Positions 27,301-36,633 of a stretch of 41,519 nt of DNA are shown piece by piece. The DNA lies in contig CAJNDS010000102.1 of NCBI GenBank assembly GCA_905221605.1, positions 1,053,501-1,095,019 of the forward strand, written 5' to 3'. Under the pieces are notes generated by a model. The model saw only the letters and a program-made list of their open reading frames with translations, was not told where the DNA came from and made no database searches. Positions within the stretch are counted from its first letter, which is position 1. Each line of letters begins with the position of its first letter. This stretch comes from Symbiodinium natans (Eukaryota > Sar > Dinophyceae > Suessiales > Symbiodiniaceae). A program made the translations under genes and the position numbers.

Positions 27301-28812
27301 TAGAAGGGACCCTTACTGTAATCTTATTCCCCGCCACAACCCCTACACACCCTTTACATACCCCGGAGAGCCTGTAACGCCATGGCCTTAACGCTCCCAA
27401 GCAAAACCTCAACCCTAGAACCCATGAAAAAGCAGAATGGCCCTTCAAACCGAACCTCCTACACCCCTAAACCCCCGAAACCCTCTACACCTTCTACACC
27501 GTCTGAACCCGCTAAACACTCCAAAGAACCTTCGAAAGCCCTCTAAACCCTCTAAGCTCTAAACCCTCCAAAACCCTCCCCCCCGCCCCCGCCCCCACAA
27601 AGCCCTAAACCCCAAACCCTACCCTGCCCCCCCCCCCCCCCCCCCACAAGAGGCGCTGGAGCTGGCGGCCCTGGTGGCCGACGACACCGCCGAGATGGCC
27701 AGGGAGCTGGTCCCGCCCATGCTGGAGACGTGGGCTCATCCTCTTTGAAGGGTCCTTAAAGGGGAGGGTTTAGGGTTTAGGGTTTAGGGTTTAGGGTTCA
27801 AGGGGGGGGGGTAGGTGACGCAAGCTTTCCCAAATACTCCCCACTACTCCCTAAGCTCTCTACAGTTTGTTGAGGTTCCTTTGGCCCCCCCCCCCCCCCC
27901 TCTAGGGGTCTATGGCGGTTTTCCTTGGGTCTTAGGAAGGGCGCTTTGTGGTTTCGGGTTGCGGGTTTTGGGGCTTTGGGTTGAAGGATTTAGGGGGTTT
28001 AGGATTCAGGGATTCAGGTTGTCCTTCTTAAGAGTTTGAGTTGTTCAGGGTTGAGGGATTTTAGGGTTTCGCGGCTCTTCGGCTCGATGTGCTTAAGTAG
28101 ATCCTTCAGCCCAAGCCCTGATTGGTTTAGGGTTCAGGGTTCAGGATTTAGGGTTTAGGGTTTAAGGTTTAGGGGGGCCTCTGACAACGCAGAAATGCTG
28201 CCATTTGAAGTATTTGAAGCCTCTGACAACGCAGAAATGCTGCTATTTACAGTATTTGCAGCCTCTCTAAACGCAGAAATGCTGCTATTTACAGTATTTG
28301 CGAAGCCAAGCTGAGCCACACCTTAAAAAAAAAAGCGTCCGAGCCACACCTTAAAAAAAAAAAAAAACGCTGGTTTAGGGTCAAGGGTTTAGGGTTTACA
28401 AGGCGTAGCCTTGGAGAGACGCCGCGGAGTTCACTAGGGCATCAGTTACGCTCGCGGACCCTAGGCCGTCAACCCTACACCCTAAACCCGAAACCCTACA
28501 CCCTACACCCTACACCCTAAACCCTAAACCCTACACCCTAAACCCTAAACCCTGAACTCTGAACCCTAAACCCTAAACCCTGGGTGGCTGGGGGAGCTCG
28601 GGGCTGTTAGGGGATCAACGTTGGGAAGCTTCGGCCGCATTTGCAGGGGCGTCGGTCGGTTTAGGGAGAAGGGTTTAGGGTTTAGGGTTTGGGGTTTGGG
28701 GTTTGGGGTTTAGGGTTTAGGGTTTAGGGTTTAGGGTTTAGGGTTTAGGGGGCTCCCTTTCCAGGAGCTCCTGGACGAGGAGCTAGACGGCAGCCCCGCG
28801 CTCAAGAGCAAG
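24379..28812 (+). CDS. SET-domain protein lysine methyltransferase, at least 9 exons
   Basis: SET proteins move a methyl group from S-adenosylmethionine to lysine. Exons by frame and AG|G: 24379-24785, 24897-25008, 25142-25271, 25385-25427, 25540-25674, 26398-26450, 26757-26782, 27653-27724, 28765-28812. After an Ala/Arg-rich N-terminus (about 110 residues) come GKGCGVVATAPISRGETIL (SET start), ALTNALQLG, the cofactor-site motif RFNHSCKPN (exons 3|4), DISVGEELCFSYVDPY with the catalytic tyrosine, and the post-SET cysteines CRCPIC (exons 5|6). The following helices (KEALELAALVADD) recall the SMYD group, but no MYND finger is seen. The first ATG is my choice of start. Donors are GC except GA for introns 4 and 8. 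The 3' end is unsure; see the exon candidates from 33.9 kb. Confidence 0.85.
24790..24896. mobile_element. Introner-like TIR element A1 (SET intron 1)
   Basis: The element starts CTATATCCCCCTT and ends AAGGGGAGTGTAG, inverted copies of each other with small changes. It is flanked by the direct repeat GCTT (24786-24789 and 24897-24900). The intron runs 24786-24896: the left GCTT supplies the GC donor and the last AG of the element is the acceptor. Removing element plus one GCTT restores the frame SPLLGLP. It is homologous to element A2 at 25432-25539. Confidence 0.85.
25009..25141. other. SET intron 2
   Basis: A 133-bp intron with GC donor and AG|G acceptor, free of TTTAGGG. It has a G-run near its start (from 25022) and C-runs near its end (25120-25136) that could pair. 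Inside, the phrase CCCGAATAACCCATAGAA occurs twice (about 25065 and 25087). No clear terminal inverted repeat. Confidence 0.7.
25276..25384. mobile_element. Introner-like TIR element B (SET intron 3)
   Basis: The left end CTTGGCTTTCTTCTG and the right end CAGAAGTCAGCCAAG are inverted copies (13 of 15). The flanks GCTC (25272) and GCTG (25385) look like a slightly changed target duplication. The intron is 25272-25384, with the flank giving the GC donor and the element's final AAG the acceptor. It splits RFNHS|CKPN exactly in the SET motif. The sequence differs from elements A1/A2, so it is a second family. Confidence 0.75.
25432..25539. mobile_element. Introner-like TIR element A2 (SET intron 4)
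   Basis: It begins CTATATCCCCCTTGGGAG and ends AAGGGGAGTATAG. It shares AAGAGGATATT and AAGGTTCTAAGGGGAGT with element A1, in the same order. The direct repeat GAGA flanks it (25428-25431 and 25540-25543). The left GAGA supplies a GA donor; the element end TAG is the acceptor. Excision leaves KSQR|RGMAVWHA in frame. Confidence 0.85.
26472..26496. repeat. Homopolymer C run in SET intron 6
   Basis: About 27 C residues, one of several long C or G runs in the window (also at 16676-16694, 23641-23657, 27060-27071, 27627-27645, 27884-27900). Such runs are prone to length error in assembly. Confidence 0.85.
28177..28302. repeat. 42-bp tandem repeat, three copies, then a 28-bp pair
   Basis: Three units starting GCCTCT at 28177, 28219 and 28261 share AACGCAGAAATGCTGC and end in ...GTATTTG. 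Units 2 and 3 are more alike than unit 1. Directly after, GAGCCACACCTT plus an A-run occurs twice (28313 and 28341). The block lies in SET intron 8 and its function is unknown. Confidence 0.88.
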
Positions 28813-28897
28813 GTCCCTCCCGTGAGCCGTGTAGGGGTTTAGGGCTTAGGGTTTAGGGTTAGGGTTTAGGGTTTAGGGTTTAGGGTTTAGGGTTTAG

Positions 28898-29165
28898 TGC
28901 TGGTGTGAACCAGCAGGCTGAGCAGCAGAAACCAGTGGCTTCTTAGATTCCCCAGTCTCTACCCCAACCATGGCTCACACAATGCGGAGGTTTTACACAC
29001 AGCAAAAGATCCTGTACTACTTGGTTGGTAAGGCTACAGCACCTACAGTAGAACTATACATACTTAAAAGACATGCTCAAGGCTGACTGTGCTTTGGGCC
29101 TACGAGCGTCAGGAGAACAACAAGATATGCCATGACCAAACATGTACAGGTACTACAGTTCAACA
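28898..29165 (-). repeat. 3' LTR of the Copia-type element
   Basis: This copy starts TGCTGGTGTGAACCAGCA on the + strand and ends CAGTTCAACA, so both strands have TG...CA ends. It differs from the other LTR at about 28981, 28996, 28999, 29131 and 29135. The terminal 18 bases are themselves a near-palindrome. Confidence 0.95.
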
Positions 29166-29186
29166 CTCCTCCTTCGCTCCTTCGCC
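29166..29186 (-). promoter_or_regulatory. Polypurine tract of the LTR element
   Basis: Directly inside the 3' LTR the + strand is CTCCTCCTTCGCTCCTTC, that is GAAGGAGCGAAGGAGGAG on the element strand. The purine richness and its position against the LTR fit the second-strand primer. Confidence 0.75.
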
Positions 29187-29428
29187 AGGAGGAAGCGACA
29201 AACAGAAACCTGTACATGTCCATCCCTTCCGGGAGGAGGTACAGACTCCCCCAAAAGGAAGGACTACAGCTGGCCGGCTGGCCTCAGAGTGGGCTCTCAA
29301 GGCACCTCTTGCAGAAGAAAGCAAACTGGCAGGGACTTAGTTTGGCAAGTCCTGCCCGTCAGGGCGGAGTTGTCTTGCTGGGCTCAACGAACTGCACATA
29401 AGCTCAACAAGCAACAAACCTGGCAAAC

Positions 29429-30190
29429 TCATGCAAGACAAAATGCCAAATTCTGCTCAGATTCGGACACAGCGTCCAAGTCCGAGGCTGGCAACAACGA
29501 TTTGCGACACACGGGGTTGACATCACAAGGTCTAGTCAATCGGGCACGTCTGTGAACAAACCGTGGTCGGTCCAGAAGTTGACGGCTGGACAACGCGGGC
29601 ATGCTGGAACAGTCGTACGCGCAAGGCGTGCTGTCACCTCGATTGGGGTCTGCATCGCCATCGTCATCGCTGTCTTGCGCGTTCAGCTTGAAACACACTG
29701 GCGTGGACTGGCTATCATGTGGGCTGTTGGTCGCACGAATGTTGCCACAACCCTTTCCCGAGCCCAGCCTCAACCTTGAAGCGGCTACAAAAGCACTGGT
29801 CGCATGTGGTTTGCCGCTCTCTGATGCGTTACACCTTGGTTGATTTCGCGGGTGCAGGTTGAGCTTGCGGCTCATTGGCTCCACATTTCGGGGCAACCTG
29901 GACGTTGCTTCGCTGCTGCTCCCGCGCAGGCCCGCCTGTGAGGTTCCGTCAGCGTTGGCGCGCTCATGCCGCGCATCGGCCTCCAACTGGGCAATCAACT
30001 CAAGCGCGACGTGTTCACACATGTAGGGGCAGCCGCGGCGAATCACAAGCGGAATGACCTGCCCGTCAGGGTGGTGAAATGCACAATCGGCATCGCTCAC
30101 CCAACTAACAAGCGACTGATCACTGCACCCATGGGTATGATTGTTTGGGTTCCTTCCCTTCCGGGTGGTGTGAGCAGAGTGCCATTGCAC
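29429..30190 (-). pseudogene. Post-protease region of the LTR element
   Basis: The first ~75 residues continue the protease domain (VSDADCAFHHPDGQVIPLV, then RRGCPYMCEHVALELIAQLE). The remaining ~170 residues are hydrophilic and Ser/Arg/Asp-rich without motif. In a full Copia polyprotein integrase and reverse transcriptase would follow; here the frame stops and the LTR comes 260 bp later, so these domains were lost. Confidence 0.65.
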
Positions 30191-30384
30191 GTGAGACGCG
30201 CGAGCGCATGCACGTTGCCACCCAAGCTCACGTCCACCTCAACCGCAGTATCCCATTCCTCCTGAGCGCCAGCCTGTCTCAGGGGATGCATGGCGCCTGA
30301 GTCTACCAATGCCAGTGCCTGAGCATGAACATGAAGGAATGGGGTTTGGAGTCTGAGGCGATTCCTGCCGTCTGCTAGCATCAC
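30097..30384 (-). pseudogene. Retropepsin-like protease segment
   Basis: A third frame encodes ALALVDSGAMHPLR, with the D-S-G active-site triad at 30303-30295, then QEEWDTAVEVDVSLGG and TCNGTLLTPP, IIPMGAVIS. This is the Copia-type aspartic protease that cuts the polyprotein. Near 30120 the likeness changes frame again to SWVSDADCAFHHPDG, VIRRGCPYMCEHVALELIA (in the stretch 29429-30190). Three frame changes in one polyprotein mean this copy is probably inactive. Confidence 0.75.
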
Positions 30385-30832
30385 AGCAGGCCTTCACCAA
30401 CTCCCCAAAAAGCTTGGGCAACACCTGGCCAGCATCCTGACGATGGCCCTTCTGGACCTCTTCCCAGACCCCCATTCTCGGCTCGAAAACTGGGGTCTGG
30501 GGAGCGGCTTCGCTCCTGCGCGTGTCTCCTCCTGGACCTGTGGCCTGCGTGGAGTTGATTGCATCCTGCGCTGCCAGCTCGTCCTGAACCTGAGGCTGGA
30601 GTTGGGGGCTTGCTTCGTTCACCCTTCCTGCCCGACAGTCCTTGCGGTGATGTTCTTTGGAACCGCATTTCCAACACCTGTTGGCCTTGTCCTGAGCGGA
30701 AAACACACTCAGATTATGAGCATACGCACAGTGTGAACCCTTCCGGCAACCACGCGACAACACGAAGAATTTGCACAATTTCCTGGTAGGCAAACGCGGC
30801 TTTGACGCTATGACTTTTATTGGCCTGCTCAC
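30239..30832 (-). pseudogene. Gag zinc-finger segment (nucleocapsid-like)
   Basis: In a frame shifted from gag, two nucleic-acid-binding motifs follow one another: CKFFVLSRGCRKGSHCAYAH (a C-x8-C-x5-C-x3-H finger) and CWKCGSKEHHRKDC, a CX2CX4HX4C zinc knuckle. The CCCH finger before the knuckle is an arrangement I associate with dinoflagellate Copia elements. Downstream the frame is open but protein likeness moves to the protease frame near 30380. Confidence 0.8.
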
Positions 30833-33086
30833 CTGAGTTGGAAATCTCAGCTACCTTGCCACCTGAAATCTCTGGCTGTGCCAGTGCCAAAGTTTCAAAC
30901 TCTGCCAGCAAATGACGATGATAAGTGAGGACCTCCTCTCCCGAGGGACGTTGGTCGATGCGCAACACGGCACGCGTGCGTTGCATACGAAACGCTGCAT
31001 CAGAATGCCCCTCCAACACTCCACGGGTCATTTCCGTAAGAGCTCTGGCTAAAACCATGGGATCCGGGACCATCATGCCGCACTCGACGCATCTCCGACG
31101 CCACCTACCCCAATCCCTCAAGGCCATGACGCCTGAGTGTACGTCTTGAATCAAGCAAGGACTTTGAAGGCTTCTTAGCACCAGCCACCTCTCGGCGCCA
31201 CCTCCAGGCTGATACATGGTAAAAAGGCGAAACAGCAGGCAGGCAGCCACTCCCGTGGCGCGGTGGGCAAGAATGCGGGCTTTTACTGAGGGGTCTAAAG
31301 CTTCAAGTATCATGCCACACGCGCGCGAGTTGATCCTGACCCACCTTCCTGAAGCCGAACCCTGTTCCTGAGGCTCAATGCTGAGTCTGTCCAGCGGACT
31401 TGCAACACACCACCTGGTATACGCCTCCCTGCTTACCTGCGACACATGTGCCCACCAAACATGGGAGGAATTGGAAAGGTCACGCATTGGGTTGTGTATG
31501 AGCTCCAACCAATCCTGGAAAATGAGCGACCCGTTTGCCGGCTCTGGAGGCCCCAGCGAGGGAAGAACTGGGGGACCAGGTTTCACAACCTCGTTGTCGA
31601 CGTTATCCATGGTGAGCTGGGCCTGGAGGCCCTGCAGCTGCAACACTCCTACAGTGAGTGCTTCTAGCAACGGCTGCTGCACTGAAAACCCTGATGGAGC
31701 AACCTGAGAACCTGCGTGGCCTGCGACCGCTCCTCCTGGAATGAGCTGCGCGTGTGAACCTAACGCACGCGCGACCCTTGCGGGCGCAGGCGGCACGTGC
31801 TGTGAACATGGCTGCTGCACCCCCGCCCCCTTCACCGACTGCGGAGTCCAAACCCCCTCAACACCGGAAGACGTAGTCTGAACATTCATACCAGTCACCA
31901 AACCTGACAACAAGTCTGACTCAGCCGAACCCCTTAAGCAAGGATTAGGGGTTTGGGCCTGCGGTGGAAGTGGCATTGAGCCTGTAAAAGATGGAACCTG
32001 CGGTTCCTGCAAACCGTTGGTTGCACCAACGGGCACGCTTGGCACAGATTGAGTGGCACCGAAGAGTCCTGCCAGCTCGGCGGCTGGATTGGGACCTTGG
32101 ACCTGGGCACCTTGCGCCTGTGCACCTGGGAGTCCTGCCAGCATGGCTGCTGGATTGGGACCTTGGACCTGGGCACCTTGCACCTGTGCACCTGGGAGTC
32201 CTGCCAGCATGGCTGCTGGATTGGGACCTTGGACCTGTGCACCTGGGAGTCCTGCCAGCACGGCTGCTGGATTGGGACCTTGGACCTGGGCACCTTGCAG
32301 GGCACCAGGCCTTCCGGCCGGCGTTGCACTGCACACATCTGCACACACGGCTGGTGAGTCGGCACGACTCGGTGCCACAACAGTGGCATGCTCTGGAAGG
32401 CCATCCCTCCCGGGAAGCGATGCAATCGGCACTTCGGCTTGCACCCCTCCTAAACTATCTTGAAGCGGGCAACCCTCACTAGGACTAACCCCCGTACCAA
32501 CCAAAGGCCACACTCCTCTGGACAACCCTTGGTCACTGCACGCATGGTTCGCTTCCATGCCAAACCTTGGCGAAAGCAGATTTGTACTGACACTCGGTGC
32601 CTCATCATCATGCCTTGCCGTCAACACTCTTGCAAAACTCCTCCATGTCTCTGACAGTCTGGGCCATCCACTCCCAAACTCTGGAAAAAACGACTTCCCA
32701 TCCGGTGTGCCTAGGCCTCGGGGTCCTAGGCTTCCGCCCGGGGTTGTCTGTTCAGCAACAGGTGGATCCTGTTCCCCACCTTGCTTGTTCGGCGAATGGG
32801 CGTTGTGCTCTGCATCCCCACGCGCCCTTCCCGCAGCCAGTGAATGTCGGATTGCGTCCCCACCGTCCAAAACTGACCCAAATGATCCAGCTTCAGAAGG
32901 GGCACCAATCCCAAACGTAGTTTGTGGCCCATCAGTCTCAACGCCCCCCGCTGAGACTGATGAAGTCACTCCGGTGGTGATGTTGCCCTGCCCAAGCGTT
33001 GGGCTCATAACCTGCTGGTGTGAACCAGCAGGCTGAGCAGCAGAAACCAGTGGCTTCTTAGATTCCCCAGTCTCTACCCCAACCAT
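30714..33086 (-). CDS. Gag-like protein of the LTR element
   Basis: A 790-residue open frame. The first ~450 residues are Pro/Gly/Ala-rich and low in order, with a 22-residue repeat (PNPAAMLAGLPGAQVQG-like). From about residue 500 there is a helical Gag core: DWLELI..., ARILAHRATGVAACLLFRLF, YQPGGGAERWLVLRSLQSP and later LLAEFETLALA. This matches what I know of dinoflagellate Copia Gag proteins. The frame ends at 30714, but the homologous protein moves to another frame at about 30820-30845, just before the zinc fingers. That could be decay or a frameshift site. Confidence 0.8.
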   Translation of the reverse strand: MVGVETGESKKPLVSAAQPAGSHQQVMSPTLGQGNITTGVTSSVSAGGVETDGPQTTFGIGAPSEAGSFGSVLDGGDAIRHSLAAGRARGDAEHNAHSPNKQGGEQDPPVAEQTTPGGSLGPRGLGTPDGKSFFPEFGSGWPRLSETWRSFARVLTARHDDEAPSVSTNLLSPRFGMEANHACSDQGLSRGVWPLVGTGVSPSEGCPLQDSLGGVQAEVPIASLPGRDGLPEHATVVAPSRADSPAVCADVCSATPAGRPGALQGAQVQGPNPAAVLAGLPGAQVQGPNPAAMLAGLPGAQVQGAQVQGPNPAAMLAGLPGAQAQGAQVQGPNPAAELAGLFGATQSVPSVPVGATNGLQEPQVPSFTGSMPLPPQAQTPNPCLRGSAESDLLSGLVTGMNVQTTSSGVEGVWTPQSVKGAGVQQPCSQHVPPAPARVARALGSHAQLIPGGAVAGHAGSQVAPSGFSVQQPLLEALTVGVLQLQGLQAQLTMDNVDNEVVKPGPPVLPSLGPPEPANGSLIFQDWLELIHNPMRDLSNSSHVWWAHVSQVSREAYTRWCVASPLDRLSIEPQEQGSASGRWVRINSRACGMILEALDPSVKARILAHRATGVAACLLFRLFTMYQPGGGAERWLVLRSLQSPCLIQDVHSGVMALRDWGRWRRRCVECGMMVPDPMVLARALTEMTRGVLEGHSDAAFRMQRTRAVLRIDQRPSGEEVLTYHRHLLAEFETLALAQPEISGGKVAEISNSGEQANKSHSVKAAFAYQEIVQILRVVAWLPEGFTLCVCS
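32068..32310. repeat. 66-bp tandem repeat inside gag
   Basis: CCTGCCAGC recurs at 32068, 32134, 32200 and 32251: two full 66-bp steps and one of 51 bp. The 15-bp loss keeps the frame, so the array was under coding constraint when it changed. It encodes the 22-residue Pro/Ala/Gly/Gln repeat. Confidence 0.9.
32994..33012 (-). promoter_or_regulatory. Primer-binding site for a half tRNA-iMet
   Basis: The + strand text AAGCGTTGGGCTCATAACC ends exactly at the LTR edge. GGGCTCATAACC is the anticodon stem-loop sequence (CAT anticodon) of eukaryotic initiator tRNA-Met, preceded by AAGCG as in its D-side. On the element strand this is complementary to the tRNA interior, not to its 3' CCA end. Copia of Drosophila is known to use such a cleaved half tRNA. 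Confidence 0.8.
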
Positions 33087-33280
33087 GGCTCACACTATGC
33101 GGAGGTTTTATACGCAGCAAAAGATCCTGTACTACTTGGTTGGTAAGGCTACAGCACCTACAGTAGAACTATACATACTTAAAAGACATGCTCAAGGCTG
33201 ACTGTGCTTTGGGCCTACGAGCGTCAGGAGAACAACAAGATATGCTATGGCCAAACATGTACAGGTACTACAGTTCAACA
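33013..33280 (-). repeat. 5' LTR of the Copia-type element
   Basis: 268 bp, the same length as its partner, bounded by TG...CA. It should carry the promoter for the - strand transcript. The gag start codon (33084-33086) is inside this LTR, so about the first 24 Gag residues are LTR-encoded and the start is also present in the 3' LTR. Confidence 0.95.
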
Positions 33281-33947
33281 GTTTAGGGTTTAGGGTTTAG
33301 GGTTTAGGGTTTAGGGGTAGGGTGTAGGGAGTTTGGGTTTGCGGTCTCGGGGTTTAGGGTTCAGGGCGCAGGGTTTAGTTAGGGTTCAGGGTGCAGGGTT
33401 TTGTTTTTCTTTAAGTCTGTTTTGGGGAGGTATTCCTGAAAAAAAAACAATGGGGCTTTGGGTTCCCCTGCAGTTGGGGATTTAGGCTTTAGGGACGAGG
33501 CTGAGGGGTCTAAACACGAAGCCCTTCAAAGCTTTCGAGTCCTAACCCCTAAACCCCCTCAGCCCTGAGAGCGAAGAAGCCCTAAGTAGTGGATCCTAAA
33601 TCTCCCAGCCGAAGCACCCTAAACCCTAAACCCTAAACCCTAAACCCGAAACCCGAAACCCTAAACCAGCACCCCGAACTCCCAAATCCGAAACTTCATT
33701 CCCCAAGCCTGAAACCCCAAACAGCTCCACGAACTTAAAACTTGCTGGTTCTTGAGGGTCTAGGGTTTAGGGTTTAGGGTTTAGGGTGTAGGGTTCAAGG
33801 GACTATACAAGGACCCGAGTTCCCTAAACCATCCTCATGCTCAGATCTCCCAGAACACCCTGAACCCTAAACCCTAAACCATAAACCCTAAACCCTCAAC
33901 CCTCAACCCTCAACCCTAAACCGTAAACCCTATACCCTAAACCGCAG

Positions 33948-33982
33948 GTGCTCCATGTGGGCTTCCTGTGTCTCGGTGTCGG
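33948..33982 (+). other. Weak exon candidate after the LTR element
   Basis: A CGCAG acceptor is followed by GTGCTCCATGTGGGCTTCC (VLHVGFL), in the frame that SET exon 9 would need if it used the GT donor at 28813. The 3' border is unclear and the phase to the next candidate does not fit without another exon. Low confidence. Confidence 0.25.
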
Positions 33983-34568
33983 TTCAGGGGGGGGTTGCTG
34001 TAGGGACTGGTGCATGTTTCGTTTTCTTGAGTGTTTTGGGGTTGGCTCAAACTTAACAAGAATATGTTCTTCCGATCAGACCGACGTGTGTGATACGAAG
34101 CCGGAAATGCGCAACATGTTTTCGAACAAGTTGGTCGTTAGGCTGTTTGCCAGTTACGTGCAGCCATGGCAGCACATGTGTGTGCTAGTAGGCAAGAAAA
34201 CCTGGAGAAGTTTGTAGATGCCAACAGCTGCTAACTCGCTCTGATGGCACACATCTCAAAGCCCCAAAAACACCAAACCCCATACGTTGTCAGTTCTCAG
34301 AATGATTCCTAAACCCTAAACCCTAAACCCTAAACCCTAAACCCCAAACCCTAAACCCTAAACCCTAAACCCTACACCCTAAACCCTAAACCCTAAACCT
34401 TAAACCCTAAACCCTAAACCCTAACCCTAAACCCTAAACCCTAAACCCTAAACCCTAAACCCTAAACCCTAAACCCTAAACCCTAAACAGTTAGGGGGCC
34501 GCCTTAGAATCGCAACCTCGAAAGGGACCATCATGTAGAGAAGTGACCACGTGTCTGGCAGAATGCAG

Positions 34569-34592
34569 GAGGCTCAGCTGGGCATCCAAAAG
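34569..34592 (+). other. Exon candidate (micro-exon)
   Basis: TGCAG|G acceptor, 24 bases (phase 2 start, residues RLSWASK plus two bases), then a GC donor at 34593. Its end phase fits the next candidate at 35059 (SKR|LALEGGDDELAK). There is no family support; it rests on phase and splice pattern alone. Confidence 0.3.
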
Positions 34593-35058
34593 GCGCACCC
34601 TAAACAGGAAATCCGAAACCCTAAACCCGAAACCCTGAATCCTAAACCCTAAACCCTAAATCCTTCGGGGCATACCCAGCACTCTGCCCATGGCGTGGAG
34701 GAGTAACTCCTAAGCCTTAGCCTCAAACCTTAACCTTCAGCTCCACCCAACAAAGGCTCGAACCCCAAACCCTAAAGCTCAAGGTCCTGGGTCTTCTGAG
34801 TCCAGCCAACCCTAAACCCTAAACCCTAAACCCTAAACCCTAAACCCTAAACCCTAAACCCTAAACGCTTCAAGGTTCATACATCCGAGACCCGCAGTTG
34901 TCTTGTGCTTAGGGTCTTGGGGTTTGGGGTTTAGGGATATGCCCAAACCCTAAGGGACCTAAGCCCCTAAACCCTAAACCCTAAACCCTAAACCCTAAAC
35001 CCTAAACCCCAAACCCCAAACCCCAAACCCCAAACCCAAACGCCCCCAACAACTCGAG

Positions 35059-35110
35059 GCTTGCCTTGGAAGGGGGAGACGACGAGCTGGCCAAGAGCAT
35101 GGCCCAGCAG
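35059..35110 (+). CDS. Probable internal exon, unknown protein
   Basis: A TCGAG|G acceptor and a GC donor (CAG|GCGGAG) enclose 52 bases encoding LALEGGDDELAKSMAQQ. It is flanked by telomere-like repeats on both sides exactly as ClpB exons are, and is GC-rich with host-like codons. It joins in phase to the exons at 38602 and 40492. It could be the 3' part of the SET gene (helical C-terminus) or a separate gene. Confidence 0.5.
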
Positions 35111-36633
35111 GCGGAGGGTTTAGGGTTTAGGGTTTAGGGTTTGGGGTTTAGGAACAGGGTTTAGGGTTTAAGGTTTAGGGTTTAGGGTTTAGGGTTTAGG
35201 GTTTGGAGTTTAGGATTTAGGGCTTAGGGTTTAGGATTTAAGGCGGTTCAGGGTGCGGGGTGTAGGGTTACCATGAGCATCATGAGCAACAAACAACTAG
35301 AACTTGAAGTGGTTTCGTGCTTCCTCAGGGGATTCAGACTTGAATTTTCAAGGTTGTATTCCTAAAGGTGGCTTTAATCTGCTCCTACTATGGCCCTCAT
35401 ACTACCTTGAAGATCCTTAAAAAGGTACAACCCCTAGATACAGGGCTTGCAGGGCCCTTGCTAGGAGTTCTAGAACTTCTAGTGCTTTCGGGGCGGGCTT
35501 TAGGGGGATTTCTAAACCCTAAAACCCGCGACCCTGCAGATTTATCGGGCTTATAGGGAGACCCCCCCATGGAGGGCTCAGGGCTTCGAAGGTTTCAGGG
35601 CTTGAGGTTTTGCGGGTTTTCGGGCTTGAGGGTTTGATGGTTTCAGGGCTTTCGGCCTAAACCCTAAACCTTAAACCCTAAGCCCTAAGCCCTAAGCCCT
35701 AAACCCTAAACCCCAAACCCTAAACCCTAAACCCTAAACTGCCGGGCACGCCGCTGTCCATTTACATGGGCGCTCGAGGCTTCGACCGAGGTCCGAGGTC
35801 CCCGAACGAGCGTCTCCATAGAACGGTGAGGGAGGGTAAAGCCTCCCGGTACCCCCCTTCAGACCCCCCCCCTGCTGGGACCGCCCTGGAACCTGTTGGG
35901 ACTTTTCCCAGAACTGCCTGCAAGTGCTGGGACTGTTCTGGACCTGGTCCCTTTCCTGGATCCTGGCAACTACGGGCCACTGCCTGGACCCATAATTCCA
36001 TTTGACCACAAAAAGCCCCAAGAAGGGTCACCCCGCCACCAGAAAGCTCCAGGAAGCCCCTGGGACCCCCCCCCTGTTCTTATTCCTCTCCTACAATTGT
36101 GTTGTGAACGAAGTAAAAAGCGAGAAAGCCCCCTTGAGGGGGGTTCGGGGGGTGAACCCTAAACCCTAAATGAGAATAGCTTGGGTGGTTGGGTTGGGAC
36201 TACATGCTAACGCACGCGAGCGGCCCGGCTGCTTTTAGCACCAGCGAGCTTCCCTTCTATACACCCTAAACCCGAAACCCTAAACCCTAAACTCTAAACC
36301 CATGTGGGAGTCGTGTTGTTGGGGGGAAGGGGGGGCCGTGCTCGTGCCAACCTCATGCTCCTGTTTCACCTGCCGACCGGACAGCAATCGTGCTGCGCTC
36401 AGGCGATTCCGGTTTAAAAAAAACCTAAACCCTCAACCTTAAACCGTAAACCCTAAACCCTCAACCCTCAATACCCTAAACCCTGAACCCTGAACCCTGA
36501 ACCCTAAACCCGAACTGGTGGGGTTGAGGGCTTTAGGCTTTTCGGGGCTTTTGGCTCTTTGTAGCCCCCATGAAAAAAGTTACTTCGAGCATCCCTACTC
36601 TTCAGGGAATGAATCTGCTTTAGGGTTTAGGGT

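Larger units (their letters stand above)
28898..33280 (-). mobile_element. Copia-type LTR retrotransposon, non-autonomous (Gag and protease only)
   Basis: Two LTRs of 268 bp (28898-29165 and 33013-33280) differ at five positions by my count, so insertion is fairly recent. The flanking GTTTAG (28892-28897 and 33281-33286) is a probable 6-bp target duplication, though this is ambiguous inside a heptamer repeat. Reading on the - strand, the element has a primer site next to the 5' LTR, a gag region, zinc fingers, a retropepsin-like protease and a purine tract before the 3' LTR. No reverse transcriptase, RNase H or integrase is present in the 3.85-kb interior, so it must depend on other elements. 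It lies in repeats after SET exon 9. Confidence 0.93.

Noticed and set aside
30443-33036. Several + strand open frames of 70-160 codons
   Set aside because: They are antisense to Gag and the zinc-finger and protease region, whose motifs are clear on the - strand.
28898-33280. Endogenous virus
   Set aside because: LTRs, a half-tRNA primer site, CCHC and DSG motifs and lack of any envelope-like frame fit a Copia-type retrotransposon.
35740-36165. Possible exons or gene in the CCTGG-rich island
   Set aside because: Open frames exist in several phases, none with a motif or a consistent splice pattern; it may be a decayed element.
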